Source: Planotetraspora kaengkrachanensis (GTDB lineage Bacteria; Actinomycetota; Actinomycetes; Streptosporangiales; Streptosporangiaceae). Taken from it: 64,000 bases of DNA. Below, piece by piece: positions 7,962 through 16,369 of the stretch (within the stretch, counting starts at the first letter, position 1; each line of letters begins with the position of its first letter). The stretch covers positions 1 through 64,000 of the forward strand of contig NZ_BONV01000015.1 in NCBI RefSeq assembly GCF_016862895.1, written 5' to 3'. The translations under genes were made by a program, and so were the position numbers. The notes under the pieces were generated by a model. It saw nothing but the letters and a program-made list of their open reading frames with translations, was not told the DNA's origin and made no database searches.

Positions 7962-8561
7962 ATGGAAACGAAGGCCCGCCCGCTGCGCGCGGACGCCGAG
8001 CGCAGCATTCGGACGATCATGGAAGCCGCCGAACGGCTTCTCGGCGAGAATCCGGGCGCGACGATGGAGCAGATCGCGGAGGCGGCCGGGGTGGCCAGGA
8101 CCACCATTCACCGGCGGTTCGCCAGCCGGGAGGCCCTCGTCGAGATCATGACGACCGCCGCATGGCAGGAGATCAGCGCGGCCGTCGAAGCGGCAAGGCC
8201 GCACACCGCTCCCCCGCCGGTCGCGCTGCACCAGGCCACCACCAACGTGCTCCACATCAAGTCCCGGTGGCGGTTCGCCCTCAGCCACGTCAACCCGCTC
8301 AGCGAGGAGGCCGCGAGCATCCAGGCCGAGGTCATGGACAAGTGCGACGCGTTGTTCCTGCGCGCACAGGAAGCCGGGATCCTTCCCCCCGGCACCGACC
8401 TTCTCTGGGCCCGGCGGGTCTATCTGGCCCTGCTCAACGAGACGTGCGGCCCCACTTCCGAGGAGGCCGCCGAGCCCGATCCCGACCCCGACACGCTCGC
8501 CGCCCAGATCATCCACACCCTGCTGTACGGCGTGACAACGCGACGACCCTCGGCCACGTAG
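7962..8561 (+). CDS. TetR/AcrR-family regulator
   Basis: 199 residues. Residues 12-60 form the TetR helix-turn-helix (ERSIRTIMEAAERLLGENPG, then TMEQIAEAAGVARTTIHRRF and SREALVEIM). The remaining residues form the helical ligand and dimer domain, which ends in an acidic stretch (EEAAEPDPDPDTLAAQ) before a last helix. It faces away from the SDR gene across 113 bases, so it most likely represses that gene and itself. The inducer is unknown. The stop codon lies within a strong hairpin at 8545-8570. Confidence 0.9.
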   Translation: METKARPLRADAERSIRTIMEAAERLLGENPGATMEQIAEAAGVARTTIHRRFASREALVEIMTTAAWQEISAAVEAARPHTAPPPVALHQATTNVLHIKSRWRFALSHVNPLSEEAASIQAEVMDKCDALFLRAQEAGILPPGTDLLWARRVYLALLNETCGPTSEEAAEPDPDPDTLAAQIIHTLLYGVTTRRPSAT

Positions 8562-8570
8562 CCGAGGGTC
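8545..8570 (+). terminator. Hairpin at the end of the TetR gene
   Basis: A perfect 10-base stem GACCCTCGGC / GCCGAGGGTC with a 6-base loop. The TAG stop of the TetR gene overlaps the loop. There is no T-run, as is common for terminators in high-GC actinobacteria. Confidence 0.65.
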
Positions 8571-8657
8571 ATCGTGTCAGCACACGGTCAGGCGGGGCCG
8601 GGAAGGTTACATAGATCAACTGCTGGGCGGTGTTCTTGGACCCCGTGTGCCGTCGAC

Positions 8658-8803
8658 CCGGAACGACAGGATTTGAACCTGCCACCCCTTGACCCCCAGG
8701 TAGTGGGGGTAGGCGTTTTTCCAGCTCAACGGCCTTCAGGTAGCCATGCACAACGTTTGGTGACGTGCAGGTTGTTCGGCTACGTGCATGACGTGTGGTC
8801 CCC
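8658..8803 (-). repeat. tRNA-Pro(GGG) 3' fragment plus arm block, copy 1
   Basis: 8658-8699, read on the minus strand, gives the 3' half of tRNA-Pro. It includes the anticodon loop CTGGGGG, anticodon 3' strand TCAAG and T-loop GTTCAAATCC, with some substitutions at the acceptor end. To its right is an arm block containing TAGCCATGCAC, GGTGACGTGCAGG and GGCTACGTGCATGACGTGTGG, shared with 9390, 13525 and 16515. The 5' half of the tRNA is missing. Confidence 0.75.
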
Positions 8804-9042
8804 GTCTGGTCCCCGGCGGCTGGACACATGCGCGGATATGATCACGCTGACGGCGGCCGACCTCCCGAAGTTCCGGAGCTGCGACGCGCGCACGGACGAG
8901 TACGCGCTCGCCGAGCGTGCCAGGCGTGCCGAGGAGCCCGCTATCGCTTCACCGGATCAGGACGGCCGGCTCCTCAAACCATTTGCCCTGAGGCCGAGTC
9001 CAATCAAGGGGCGGCACAACTGTCGAAGCAGGGAGGGCCTGT

Positions 9043-9345
9043 ATGCCGAAACCGTCGCGGTGGACGTACATGTTGATCTTCGCAGCCGCGTCCACCCTAG
9101 TCACCGAGGTCCTTCTCCTCGTACTGGGTATGACAGGCACTTTGAAGCCTCCATTTGATGACTGGGTCGAGGTGATGCTTGTAATGGCGCTATTTATGCC
9201 ATTTATCGCTGGCCTCGCCGTACTGCGATGGCCACCGGATAAAAGTGATTTCCAGAAATGGCCCAGAAAGCCCATCGTCTCCGGTCTCCTGTACGGACTC
9301 ATCACCCCGACGTTCTTAGTTCTTTCGAACGTGCTCACCTCGTGA
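9043..9345 (+). CDS. Small membrane protein, unknown function
   Basis: 100 residues starting at ATG 9043, with GGGAGGG eight bases upstream. Three hydrophobic segments are visible: residues 9-31 (MLIFAAASTLVTEVLLLVLG), 43-60 (VMLVMALFMPFIAGLAVL) and 78-97 (IVSGLLYGLITPTFLVLSN). They are separated by charged loops including PPDKSDFQKWPRKP. It lies between two arm-repeat blocks. A+T-rich codons in the middle third differ from neighbouring genes, suggesting acquisition. Small three-helix proteins of this kind occur in mobile elements, but no family is recognised. Confidence 0.65.
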   Translation: MPKPSRWTYMLIFAAASTLVTEVLLLVLGMTGTLKPPFDDWVEVMLVMALFMPFIAGLAVLRWPPDKSDFQKWPRKPIVSGLLYGLITPTFLVLSNVLTS

Positions 9346-9389
9346 GCGCCTTGCGGAGGGTGCATACCCAAGAGCGACGAGTTCCCCGG

Positions 9390-9455
9390 CAGGTAGCCAT
9401 GTACGACGTTCGGTGACGTGCAGGTTGTTCGGCCACGTGCATGACGTGTGGTCCC
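9390..9455. repeat. Arm block copy without tRNA core
   Basis: 66 bases closely matching the arm block after the tRNA-Pro fragments (AGGTAGCCATG, GGTGACGTGCAGGTTGTTCG, CACGTGCATGACGTGTGGTC). No tRNA sequence adjoins it, so this is a solo arm left by rearrangement. Confidence 0.7.
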
Positions 9456-9639
9456 CCGGATGGCCCCCAGTCCCCTCATGCGTCTTGGCCTGTAGGCCGG
9501 GTTCTGATCCCCCCCTTCTCTGACCTGCGGCTGATCTCCGAAACCGGTCCTGATCTGCGGTTTCATGTTCCAGCAGTTGCCAACAGTTTCGGAGATCTCT
9601 CGCTGTGTGGCGGAACAGAGACGGAACAGAGGCGGGCTC

Positions 9640-9888
9640 TCAGTTGTTGTCCATGGCGGCTTTCGCGCGAATCTGAGCGGCCTGCGTGCGGGCGCAGTTC
9701 GCCTCGTGGCTGGCCCGGATTCGGTCCTCTTCGATGGGCAGGACGCGTGCTAGTTCCTCCAGCACTGCCGCCATTGCATCTCGCCACTCGGCGAGCTCCA
9801 TCACGGCGGAGGGATCCTCTGGACGGGTGGAGCGCACGGCCCTCAACCGACGAAGAGCGTCCTTGAGCGCTGGATCAAGAGAGCTCAT
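9640..9888 (-). CDS. Small helical hypothetical protein
   Basis: 82 residues from ATG 9886-9888. It is highly charged and helical throughout (DALRRLRAVRSTRPEDPSAV, then RDAMAAVLEELARVLPIEED and ASHEANCARTQAAQIRAKA), with a possible short coiled coil over residues 30-55. There is no membrane segment or DNA-binding motif. No paired gene adjoins it. It is probably a small cargo or regulatory protein of the element; its function is unknown. Confidence 0.55.
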   Translation of the reverse strand: MSSLDPALKDALRRLRAVRSTRPEDPSAVMELAEWRDAMAAVLEELARVLPIEEDRIRASHEANCARTQAAQIRAKAAMDNN

Positions 9889-10009
9889 CGGCTTGCCTAT
9901 CTAGGTCCGCTCCACCGCTGTCTCAAGCTACTCCACCGACGGACTAGACCGTCCGCGACCTCCTGCTCCGCAAGCACCTGTCATGATCCTCGAACCTGGC
10001 GCTTGTCCG

Positions 10010-10105
10010 GGTGAAGGCCACACGTTCAGTGCACGGATGTGCATCGATGGGCGAGACTAGGCACCCCGGAAGTCACTCAGATTGACACTCACTCGGAGGG
10101 CGCCC
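10010..10105. repeat. Arm region of tRNA-Val type, without core
   Basis: A block resembling the arm that follows the tRNA-Val copies at 5186 and 17086. It has GTGCACGGATGTGCAT, then GTCACTCAGATTGACACTCACTC. The tRNA core is absent, so this is a third, solo copy of the distal arm. Confidence 0.55.
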
Positions 10106-10179
10106 GACATCCTCGGCCCCGTGACGCCCGGCACTCCCCGGTGAGAAGATGAGCGGCATGACGATCACCAGAAAGGTCG

Positions 10180-10542
10180 ATGCCGCGTAGACGGCCAGGC
10201 CGCGTCCGCGCGGGGCTTCCACGCCGGCGCCAGACGCAGGACCACGACACGGTTATCCCTGGCTTGTCCTCGGCAGCCCTCGCAGAAGTCAGACGGATCG
10301 AGCGCCAGAAGAAGTACTTATGGTCGGGCTCGATCGGATCGGCCTTTGTGCGCTGGCGAAGCTTCGTCCACGAACCGAATCGACGCCTGTGGGACTATAA
10401 GAACGCGAGCTGCACGGAATGGGCCTGTTGCGGCGACCCATGGCAGGCCTGTGAGTACCTTGAATCGGTGACGCTGGCAATGTCCCCACGGCGGGCACGC
10501 GAACTCCGAAGCCTGGTCGAAGCCCTAGACGAACACTATTGA
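10180..10542 (+). CDS. Hypothetical protein, 120 residues
   Basis: It starts at ATG 10180 after AGAAAGG. Residues 1-25 are very Arg-rich. Residues 38-120 form a compact domain rich in Trp and Cys (KKYLWSGSIGSAFVRWRSFV, then CTEWACCGDPWQACEYLESV). A final helix follows (MSPRRARELRSLVEALDEHY). The C-terminal helix with RRAR and LVEALDE resembles the end of small actinobacterial proteins found with mobile elements. The Cys and His residues are too few for a clear zinc site. The 3' end overlaps the convergent gene at 10536 by seven bases. Its function is unknown. Confidence 0.55.
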   Translation: MPRRRPGRVRAGLPRRRQTQDHDTVIPGLSSAALAEVRRIERQKKYLWSGSIGSAFVRWRSFVHEPNRRLWDYKNASCTEWACCGDPWQACEYLESVTLAMSPRRARELRSLVEALDEHY

Positions 10543-11165
10543 TGGTTGTGCGCATCGTCTCTGTGCCTGAACTCTTCCTGCCTGATCTCCGCACGCTCCT
10601 GGGATTGGTGGCGGTATGCCTCCCTCAAGGTGTTATCGATGTCCGCGAGGACCTGAGGGAATGGGACATCGTTCATGTCGAGGAGGCCGAGATCACGGCG
10701 CGCGGAGTTGATAAAGTCACGCTCTGCAGTGAACAGGCTCTCATCGAGGTCGCTCGGGACCTTGCCGGGGCCATAAACGACGCGAGCGACCGCCACACGG
10801 CGCGCGATGCTGGTGAGGAAATGCGCCTTGTCCACGGTCTCCTGCTCTCGAGCTACCATCTGCACTGCGGTGAAGGACGCTTCCATCTTCGTCTGGCATT
10901 CTCCGTCTTCTGAGTCTATGGCGGGGATGAGACGTGTCCCGTCTGGGTGCATCCACACCTCCACCCGGGTATCGGGCCCAGAGACGAATAACCGGTACTC
11001 CCTGACCGCAGACACGAACTCCCCATACGTCGCGCGGCGTGCGTCTCGCCAGCGTCGTTGTTCCTCGCGTTTCCAAGCCCGATCTTGCGCCCGAGACGAC
11101 AGCAGACCACCCAACCCGACACCAGCGAGAGCCATCAGGCCGCTTAGCCAGACCGTAATGTCCAT
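10536..11165 (-). CDS. Single-pass membrane protein, unknown function
   Basis: 209 residues, starting at ATG 11163-11165 because GGAGG lies seven bases upstream; an upstream in-frame ATG lacks this. Residues 4-22 form one membrane segment (ITVWLSGLMALAGVGLGGLL). A strongly basic, Trp-containing helix follows (RAQDRAWKREEQRRWRDARR). The cytoplasmic helical domain of about 160 residues ends in a charged tail. This topology, an N-terminal anchor plus helical cytoplasmic region, is common among uncharacterised actinobacterial proteins. There is no catalytic motif, and no operon partner is evident. Confidence 0.7.
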   Translation of the reverse strand: MDITVWLSGLMALAGVGLGGLLSSRAQDRAWKREEQRRWRDARRATYGEFVSAVREYRLFVSGPDTRVEVWMHPDGTRLIPAIDSEDGECQTKMEASFTAVQMVAREQETVDKAHFLTSIARRVAVARVVYGPGKVPSDLDESLFTAERDFINSARRDLGLLDMNDVPFPQVLADIDNTLREAYRHQSQERAEIRQEEFRHRDDAHNHQ

Positions 11166-11348
11166 GGACGCCTCCGGATCGACGTGCTTGACGATCACGG
11201 TAAGTCGTTCCATCCGGAATGAACAGCAGGGTGCGGGTCATGGAACAAGCCGTCCGCGACGGCATCATTGATCGAACCTGCCCGGGTAAGCGGCTGGCAG
11301 CGTGAGTACCAGCGGGCGGAAGACGAGCTGGATGATCCTCGTTCGCTC

Positions 11349-11402
11349 GCAGGCTTTAGTCAGGACATCTGGGGCTATCGGTACTTGACCGTGGTCAAGC
11401 AT
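11349..11402. repeat. Conserved block with CTTGACC palindrome, copy 1
   Basis: About 54 bases nearly identical to 16293-16347: CAGGCTTTAG(T/C)CAGGACATC, then TGGGGCTATCG and the palindrome CTTGACC-GT-GGTCAAG (11384-11399). A related palindrome is at 13339-13355. It could be a transposon end or a protein-binding site; no gene overlaps it convincingly. Confidence 0.6.
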
Positions 11403-11461
11403 CGATACGCGGCCAGGCAAGAGTCGTTCGAGGGGACCCGCCACCTGGCGTCACGGTCTGC

Positions 11462-12460
11462 TCAGGGCAGCAGTGCCAGCTTGCCCACGGTGGCCCGTGC
11501 TTCCAGTTCCGCGAGCGCTTTCGGCCCCTCGGCCAGCTCATACGCGGTGGGCTGGCCGGGGCCGAGCACCCCGGCCGCGAGGAGCCCGAACATCTCACCC
11601 ATGACCTCACCGAAGATCTGCGGTGCGGCCTGGACCAGGATGCCGATGTTCAGACCGATGACGTGGATCTGGTGCTTGTAGACCAGTTCCCAGTTGGTGA
11701 TCGCGGCTTCGCCGCCGGCCACGCCATAGACGACGACCCGGCCGGTGACCCGCTTGGTCGCGGCCAGGCTGGCGTCGAGGGTGGCGCCGCCGACCGACTC
11801 CAGCACCAGGTCGGCGCCTGCGCCGCCAGTCAGTCGCAGGACCTCGGCGGGGAGGTCGGCGCCGCGGGAGTCGATGACGTGGTCGGCGCCTTGCGCCCGT
11901 ACCACCTCGTGCTTGCCTGGCGAGGCCGTGGCGATCACCGTCGCGCCGTAGTGCTTGGCCATCTTCACCGCGGCCTGGCCGGTCCCGCCAGCCGCGGCGT
12001 GGATCAGCACGGTCTGTCCGGCGGCGATGCGGCCCAGCGGCTTGAGCGCCGCCAGCGCGGTCGGCCAGTTCACGACCAGGCCCAGCGCCTGCTCGTCGGC
12101 CCAGCCCGTCGGCACCGGCAGCGCGGCGGCCGCGGGCAGCACCATGTACTCGGCGAAGGCGCCGCCTCCGATGCCGACGCCGATGACGTGGGCCCCGGGC
12201 TCCAGGGCGGTCACCCCCTCGCCAACGGCGGTGACTTCACCGGCGCCCTCGATGCCCGCCAGATACGGCGGCTGCGGGCCACCTGCGAACGTGCCGCGGG
12301 CCTGCGAGATGTCGACGAAGTTAACGCCGGCGGCGGTGACCCGGATCAGGACTTCGCCCGAGCCTGGGCTCGGTACCGGTGCGTCGGTGATCAGGCACAG
12401 GTCCTGGGGGCCGTTCAGGGACGTCTGCTGCAGGGCACGCATGGTGGAGGGAATTCTCAT
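11462..12460 (-). CDS. Zinc-independent quinone oxidoreductase (MDR/QOR family)
   Basis: 332 residues starting at ATG 12458-12460, with AAGGAAGA ten bases upstream. A medium-chain dehydrogenase/reductase of the NADPH:quinone reductase branch. It has a GroES-like N-terminal domain (PGSGEVLIRVTAAGVNFVDI, then GIEGAGEVTAVGEGV) and a Rossmann domain with AAAGGTGQAAVKMAKHYGA (the AAGGVG-type cofactor motif). GGAGADLVLESVGG follows. The zinc-ligand residues of alcohol dehydrogenases are absent. It would reduce quinones or enones with NADPH in the cytosol. It is divergent from the TetR gene at 12572, with an inverted repeat between them, so repression by that TetR protein is likely. Confidence 0.92.
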   Translation of the reverse strand: MRIPSTMRALQQTSLNGPQDLCLITDAPVPSPGSGEVLIRVTAAGVNFVDISQARGTFAGGPQPPYLAGIEGAGEVTAVGEGVTALEPGAHVIGVGIGGGAFAEYMVLPAAAALPVPTGWADEQALGLVVNWPTALAALKPLGRIAAGQTVLIHAAAGGTGQAAVKMAKHYGATVIATASPGKHEVVRAQGADHVIDSRGADLPAEVLRLTGGAGADLVLESVGGATLDASLAATKRVTGRVVVYGVAGGEAAITNWELVYKHQIHVIGLNIGILVQAAPQIFGEVMGEMFGLLAAGVLGPGQPTAYELAEGPKALAELEARATVGKLALLP

Positions 12461-12477
12461 GGCAGTCGTCTTCCTTT

Positions 12478-12498
12478 TTGTTGTCGAACGACCAACAA
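12478..12498. promoter_or_regulatory. Candidate TetR operator
   Basis: Inverted hexamers TTGTTG (12478-12483) and CAACAA (12493-12498) enclose a nested GTCG-AA-CGAC. They lie in the 111-base gap between the divergent quinone reductase and TetR genes, 18 bases upstream of the reductase start. Size and place suit an autoregulating TetR protein. Confidence 0.55.
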
Positions 12499-12571
12499 AT
12501 CGTGTCACCGCCGTGCGGTGCCGGTCAAGGTAAACTTGATCGAACGGCAAAAAAGTACGGAGACGCACCCG

Positions 12572-13198
12572 ATGGCTACTCGCGGCAGGCCGCGCACATT
12601 CGACCCGGACACCGCCCTGCGCCAGGCGCTGGACCTGTTCTGGGAACGGGGCTACGAGGGCACCTCGCTCAACGACCTGGCCCAGGCCATGGGAATCGCC
12701 TCGGCCAGCATCTACGCCTGCTTCGGCAGCAAGGAGGACCTGTTCCGCAAGGTCATGGCGCTCTACGGCACGACCTCAGGCGAGCCGCCCAGGCGCGCGC
12801 TGCGCGAACAACCGACCACACGCGCCGCGATCCACGCCATGCTGCGCGCCACCGCCGATGAGATCACCCGCCCCGACACCCCGCACTACTGCATGCTCAT
12901 CCTCGCCGCGCCGACCGGCGCCGTGGAAAACCACGCGGTCCGGGAGTTCCTGGCCGACCTCCGGCGCGACATGCACACCACCATCAAAGACCGGCTCGCC
13001 CGCGGCATCACCGACGGCGACCTCACCGCGCCGCCCGCCAGCCTCGACGCTATCGCCCGCTACTACACCACCGTGGTGCAAGGCCTCTCCATACAAGCCC
13101 GCGACGGCGCCGACCGCGCCGAGTTGGAAGCGGTCATCACCTGCGCGATGGCCGCCTGGGACACGCTCACGTCCGCGCCGTCACACCAAGTGAACTAA
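12572..13198 (+). CDS. TetR/AcrR-family regulator
   Basis: 208 residues from ATG 12572. The N terminus carries GRPRTFDPDTALRQALDLFW, then GTSLNDLAQAMGIASASIYA and FGSKEDLFRKVM. This is the helix-turn-helix of the YcdC/AcuR-like TetR group often paired with oxidoreductases. The C-terminal domain (residues 80-205) has the usual AIARYYTTVVQGLSIQARDG helix seen in that group. It lies divergent to the quinone oxidoreductase and is its probable repressor, sensing an electrophile or quinone. The two genes form a self-contained detoxification cassette within the accessory region. Confidence 0.9.
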   Translation: MATRGRPRTFDPDTALRQALDLFWERGYEGTSLNDLAQAMGIASASIYACFGSKEDLFRKVMALYGTTSGEPPRRALREQPTTRAAIHAMLRATADEITRPDTPHYCMLILAAPTGAVENHAVREFLADLRRDMHTTIKDRLARGITDGDLTAPPASLDAIARYYTTVVQGLSIQARDGADRAELEAVITCAMAAWDTLTSAPSHQVN

Positions 13199-13338
13199 GA
13201 GGAGATACGCGGGCCGGATACGGATCCATGCTGGTCAGGCTGCGGTTCCAGGCGTGGCCTTGTAATAGGCCTTGTGGTCGGCGCCCTGGTGGTCCCGCTT
13301 GTCATCCTTAGGAATAGGTGGCAATCGCCATGACAGCT

Positions 13339-13602
13339 CTTGACCGGCGGTCAAGCAACGCCATGAGGTCGGACACAAAATGATCGTGGTCCCCAAGACG
13401 CCGAAAGGGCCGACCCGATCAATCGGATCAGCCCTCTGAGCTGCGTCGGGACGACAGGATTTGAACCTGCGACCCCTTGACCCCCAGGTAGTGGGGTTAG
13501 GCGTTTTTGCAGCTCAACGGCCTTCAGGTAGCTATGCATGACGTTTGGTGACCTGCCAAACGTTCGGCTACGTGCATGACGTGTGGTCCCCACGTGGTCC
13601 CC
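13339..13602. repeat. 223-bp direct repeat, copy A, with tRNA-Pro fragment and palindrome
   Basis: 13380-13602 is a near copy of 16370-16592. Order: GATCGTGGTCCCCAAGACG, hairpin-forming CCGATC/GATCGG-type segment, tRNA-Pro(GGG) 3' half at 13446-13487 (minus sense), then the arm block. A palindrome CTTGACC-GGC-GGTCAAG (13339-13355) precedes it, as at 16328-16344 for copy B. The two copies flank the STAND NTPase gene. Confidence 0.8.
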
Positions 13603-13799
13603 ACGATGTCCTGCGAAACCCCTCCGCCCTGCTACGGCACGGTCACGTCCAGCGGGGTGGTGCATGAGTCGGCCTCTGCGTGATCCTTTTCTGCAGGTTA
13701 AGCGGTGAGTGTTAGTACAACAACCGCAAGCCAGGCCGAACGATCAGTCTGACGACTCCGATTCTCCGGTCGGACCTCACCACGTCCGTGGTGGAGCGG

Positions 13800-16130
13800 T
13801 CACAACGTCGCTGTCGGCGATGTCAAAAGCGCCTTCGTCGCGAGCGTCTCGGGATGCTCTGGCCCCAGCCAACGTTGCTGGAGTTCCAGCACGTCGCGGT
13901 AGATCAGCTCGGCCTGGCGTGCGTGCCCCTGTCCACTCATGGTGTCGGCGAGATACCTTCTGGCCGTGATTGCGCGGAAGTCACCGTTTCCGATGGTCCT
14001 CTCCATCACGGCCAACACGTCCCGCAGCATTAGCTCGGCCTCGGTGAGAAGGCCTTGACTGGCGATCGAGCGCGCCAGGGTCGCGCGGGTGGACAGGGTG
14101 AGCGGGTGCTCGTCTCCCAGCACCCGGCGCTCAATGTCAACGAGTTCCCTGGCCATCTGTTCCGCCTCGCCGTGGCTGCCGTTTTCATACGTCCATCGCG
14201 CCAGGTCCGCCCACGCGTCCAGGGTTCGTGAATGTTCGGCACCCAGTAGGCGGCGATCGGCGGCGAGCGTTACCCGGCAGATCTCAGCCGCTTCATCCGC
14301 GCGACCCTGCATCCCGATCGACCAGGCAAGGTCGATGCGGGTCGTCAGCGTCTCGCGATGGTCGGGGCCCAAAGCGCGCTCCATGTCCACGATCAGTTCC
14401 CGATACATCTGTTCGGCTTCCCGATAGCGGCCCTGCGCCAAGATCGCGCCAATCAGCTGATCCCGGGTGAGGAGCGTGTCGGTATCGTCCTCGCCGAGCA
14501 CGCGGCATCTGCCCGCCAGGACAATCCGGAACACCTTCTCGGCCTCCCCGGCCCTGCCCCGGTTGTACAGCGAGATTCCGAGCTGATGGCGCGCCGCGAG
14601 CGTGGCAGGATGCTCGCGGCCGAGCCGTTCGGCGGCTGCAAGGATGGCACGGGCCAGGTCCTCCCCTTCAGCGCTCGCACGGCTTCCCGTCAACCACAGT
14701 GAGGAGAACGCCTCCTGCCCGGCGCTCAGCAGCCCTTTCAGGGCGGCCTCGTCCAGATGGGGAGCGATCCATGCCAGCAGGGCGCGTACGTGCGGGATCA
14801 GCCGCTCCCAGAACGGCCAGTAGTCAAGTTCCTCGCCCGCCGACTGGGCGAGCCGTACGGCCGTTCGCATGATTGCGGCGTTGTCCGGCTCCGCGTTCAC
14901 CAGCAACCTCGCCCGGCATGTGTCAGCGATCACCGGATGCACCACTACCTCGGGATACTCGGCGTCTGAAACGCTGCCGAGGTCGATCAACCCCAACTCG
15001 GCTAGACCTCGAAGAGCGGCCGTAAACGCGCGTCTGTCCCTGTCGGCCTCCGGCCTCAGGATCGACGCCGGAATCGGAGTGGCCGACGCGAAACAGGACA
15101 GCAGATAAAGCAGTCTCCGTGCCTGTCCCAGGCCCTGATCCGCCAGAGAGTCCAAGGACAGCTCCCAGGTCCGCGACACCATCGCCCGTGGACCAGAACC
15201 TGCGGAGTCCAGGTCGGCGACCGCTTCCGGCGCCGCACCGCTGTCCAGTGCCCGGCGGTAGTCGTCGAAGCCGCGCCAGCGCGCGAACGGGGAGGCCAGG
15301 TAGGTGCCGGCCAGATGCAGCGCGAGCGGCAGCGCGCCAAGTCGCCTCGCCAGTCCTACGGCCTCCTGCCCGGTGCGATCGGCGACCGCAGGCGCGAGGG
15401 CGCGCAGCACAGCCGCCGCGGCGACATCATCGAGAACCTTCAACGGTCTGATTCGCGCCCCGCCACCCCAGATCCGCGGATCACCCACCCGTGTCGTCAC
15501 CACACAAACGATCGACGCGTCGTGTCGGACCCATCCCGTGCCATCCGCAGGCAGCGAAACACCGTCAGCGGACAGCACAGAGGGGAGGTCGGCGTTATCG
15601 AAGATAAGCAAACTCCGCCTCATCGAGCCAGCGTCCACGAACGCCCAGAAGCGGTCTGCGGCGGTTGGCGCACCCTCTCGGACCTCGCGTTTTATCGCCT
15701 CCGGTGCCCCGGCCTGCCGGAGGATCTCCACAATCCCGCCCCGCAGGGACAGCGCATCCGCCGCGCTCACCCACCACACCTTCCATCCTCGCTTGCGGGC
15801 CTCCGCGGCGAGCCACAACGCGACCGTCGATTTTCCGACCCCGCCCATGCCCGCAAGCACCCATGCACCGGGATTCCGCTTCCGGCGGCCCAAAGCGCGT
15901 GTCAACTCTGCCAGCATGTCGTCTCGGCCCAGGACCTCGGGCGGGAGCCGACCGACAGGAACAGCAACCGGAAGAGCCCCCTCAGCGGCCGAATCCGTAT
16001 TCGAGTCAGCCAGAACAGAGGAACGAGCGTGGGCATCCCGACGATCCATGATCGCAACACGGAGTTGCCAGACGCCCACCCCGAGCGCCGCGACTCCGAC
16101 CACGGCACCGGCGGCTGTGACGAGATCCAT
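13800..16130 (-). CDS. STAND/NB-ARC NTPase with TPR repeats and N-terminal membrane anchor
   Basis: 776 residues. Residues 4-24 form a membrane segment (LVTAAGAVVGVAALGVGVWQ). Residues 62-340 form a STAND nucleoside triphosphatase: Walker A GMGGVGKST at 94-102, Walker B-like RRSLLIFDNAD near 170, an Arg sensor VVTTRVGDP and GALPLALHLAG (the GxP motif). A winged-helix region follows. From about residue 500 there are at least five 42-residue TPR units of the kinesin-light-chain type (LGREHPATLAARHQLGISLY, LGPDHRETLTTRIDLAWSIG, LGDEHPLTLSTRATLARSIA). In the family, TPRs sense a ligand and the NTPase switches and oligomerises. No toxic effector domain is visible, so the membrane segment may be the output. 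It is the only gene between two 223-bp repeats. Confidence 0.88.
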   Translation of the reverse strand: MDLVTAAGAVVGVAALGVGVWQLRVAIMDRRDAHARSSVLADSNTDSAAEGALPVAVPVGRLPPEVLGRDDMLAELTRALGRRKRNPGAWVLAGMGGVGKSTVALWLAAEARKRGWKVWWVSAADALSLRGGIVEILRQAGAPEAIKREVREGAPTAADRFWAFVDAGSMRRSLLIFDNADLPSVLSADGVSLPADGTGWVRHDASIVCVVTTRVGDPRIWGGGARIRPLKVLDDVAAAAVLRALAPAVADRTGQEAVGLARRLGALPLALHLAGTYLASPFARWRGFDDYRRALDSGAAPEAVADLDSAGSGPRAMVSRTWELSLDSLADQGLGQARRLLYLLSCFASATPIPASILRPEADRDRRAFTAALRGLAELGLIDLGSVSDAEYPEVVVHPVIADTCRARLLVNAEPDNAAIMRTAVRLAQSAGEELDYWPFWERLIPHVRALLAWIAPHLDEAALKGLLSAGQEAFSSLWLTGSRASAEGEDLARAILAAAERLGREHPATLAARHQLGISLYNRGRAGEAEKVFRIVLAGRCRVLGEDDTDTLLTRDQLIGAILAQGRYREAEQMYRELIVDMERALGPDHRETLTTRIDLAWSIGMQGRADEAAEICRVTLAADRRLLGAEHSRTLDAWADLARWTYENGSHGEAEQMARELVDIERRVLGDEHPLTLSTRATLARSIASQGLLTEAELMLRDVLAVMERTIGNGDFRAITARRYLADTMSGQGHARQAELIYRDVLELQQRWLGPEHPETLATKALLTSPTATL

Positions 16131-16292
16131 AACCTCGACCTTAGAAGTCCCGGGTTGCTCTGTCCTTGCCCGAAATGCTGGGAAATCGGGGACCTTTCAC
16201 AGCGTGGGCCTTTCAACATTGGCCCGACCCTGCTCGTCGGCGAACGCGGCTGGATCATCGGCGGCCGGTATATCGCCGGGGATCACTCGTAC

Positions 16293-16347
16293 GCAGGCTT
16301 TAGCCAGGACATCTGGGGCTATCGATACTTGACCACCGGTCAAGCAG
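16293..16347. repeat. Conserved block with CTTGACC palindrome, copy 2
   Basis: Near-identical to 11349-11402 and ending in CTTGACC-ACC-GGTCAAG (16328-16344). It directly precedes copy B of the 223-bp repeat. Confidence 0.6.
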
Positions 16348-16369
16348 CACCATCAGGCCGGATGCAAGA

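Noticed and set aside
8658-8699. Complete tRNA-Pro gene
   Set aside because: Only the anticodon loop and 3' half can be read; the 5' half (acceptor 5' strand and D arm) is missing at all three places.
8838-9158. Possible gene starting MITLTAADLPKFRS
   Set aside because: The first 55 codons look protein-like, but the frame degenerates and overlaps the start of the better supported gene at 9043; no ribosome site.
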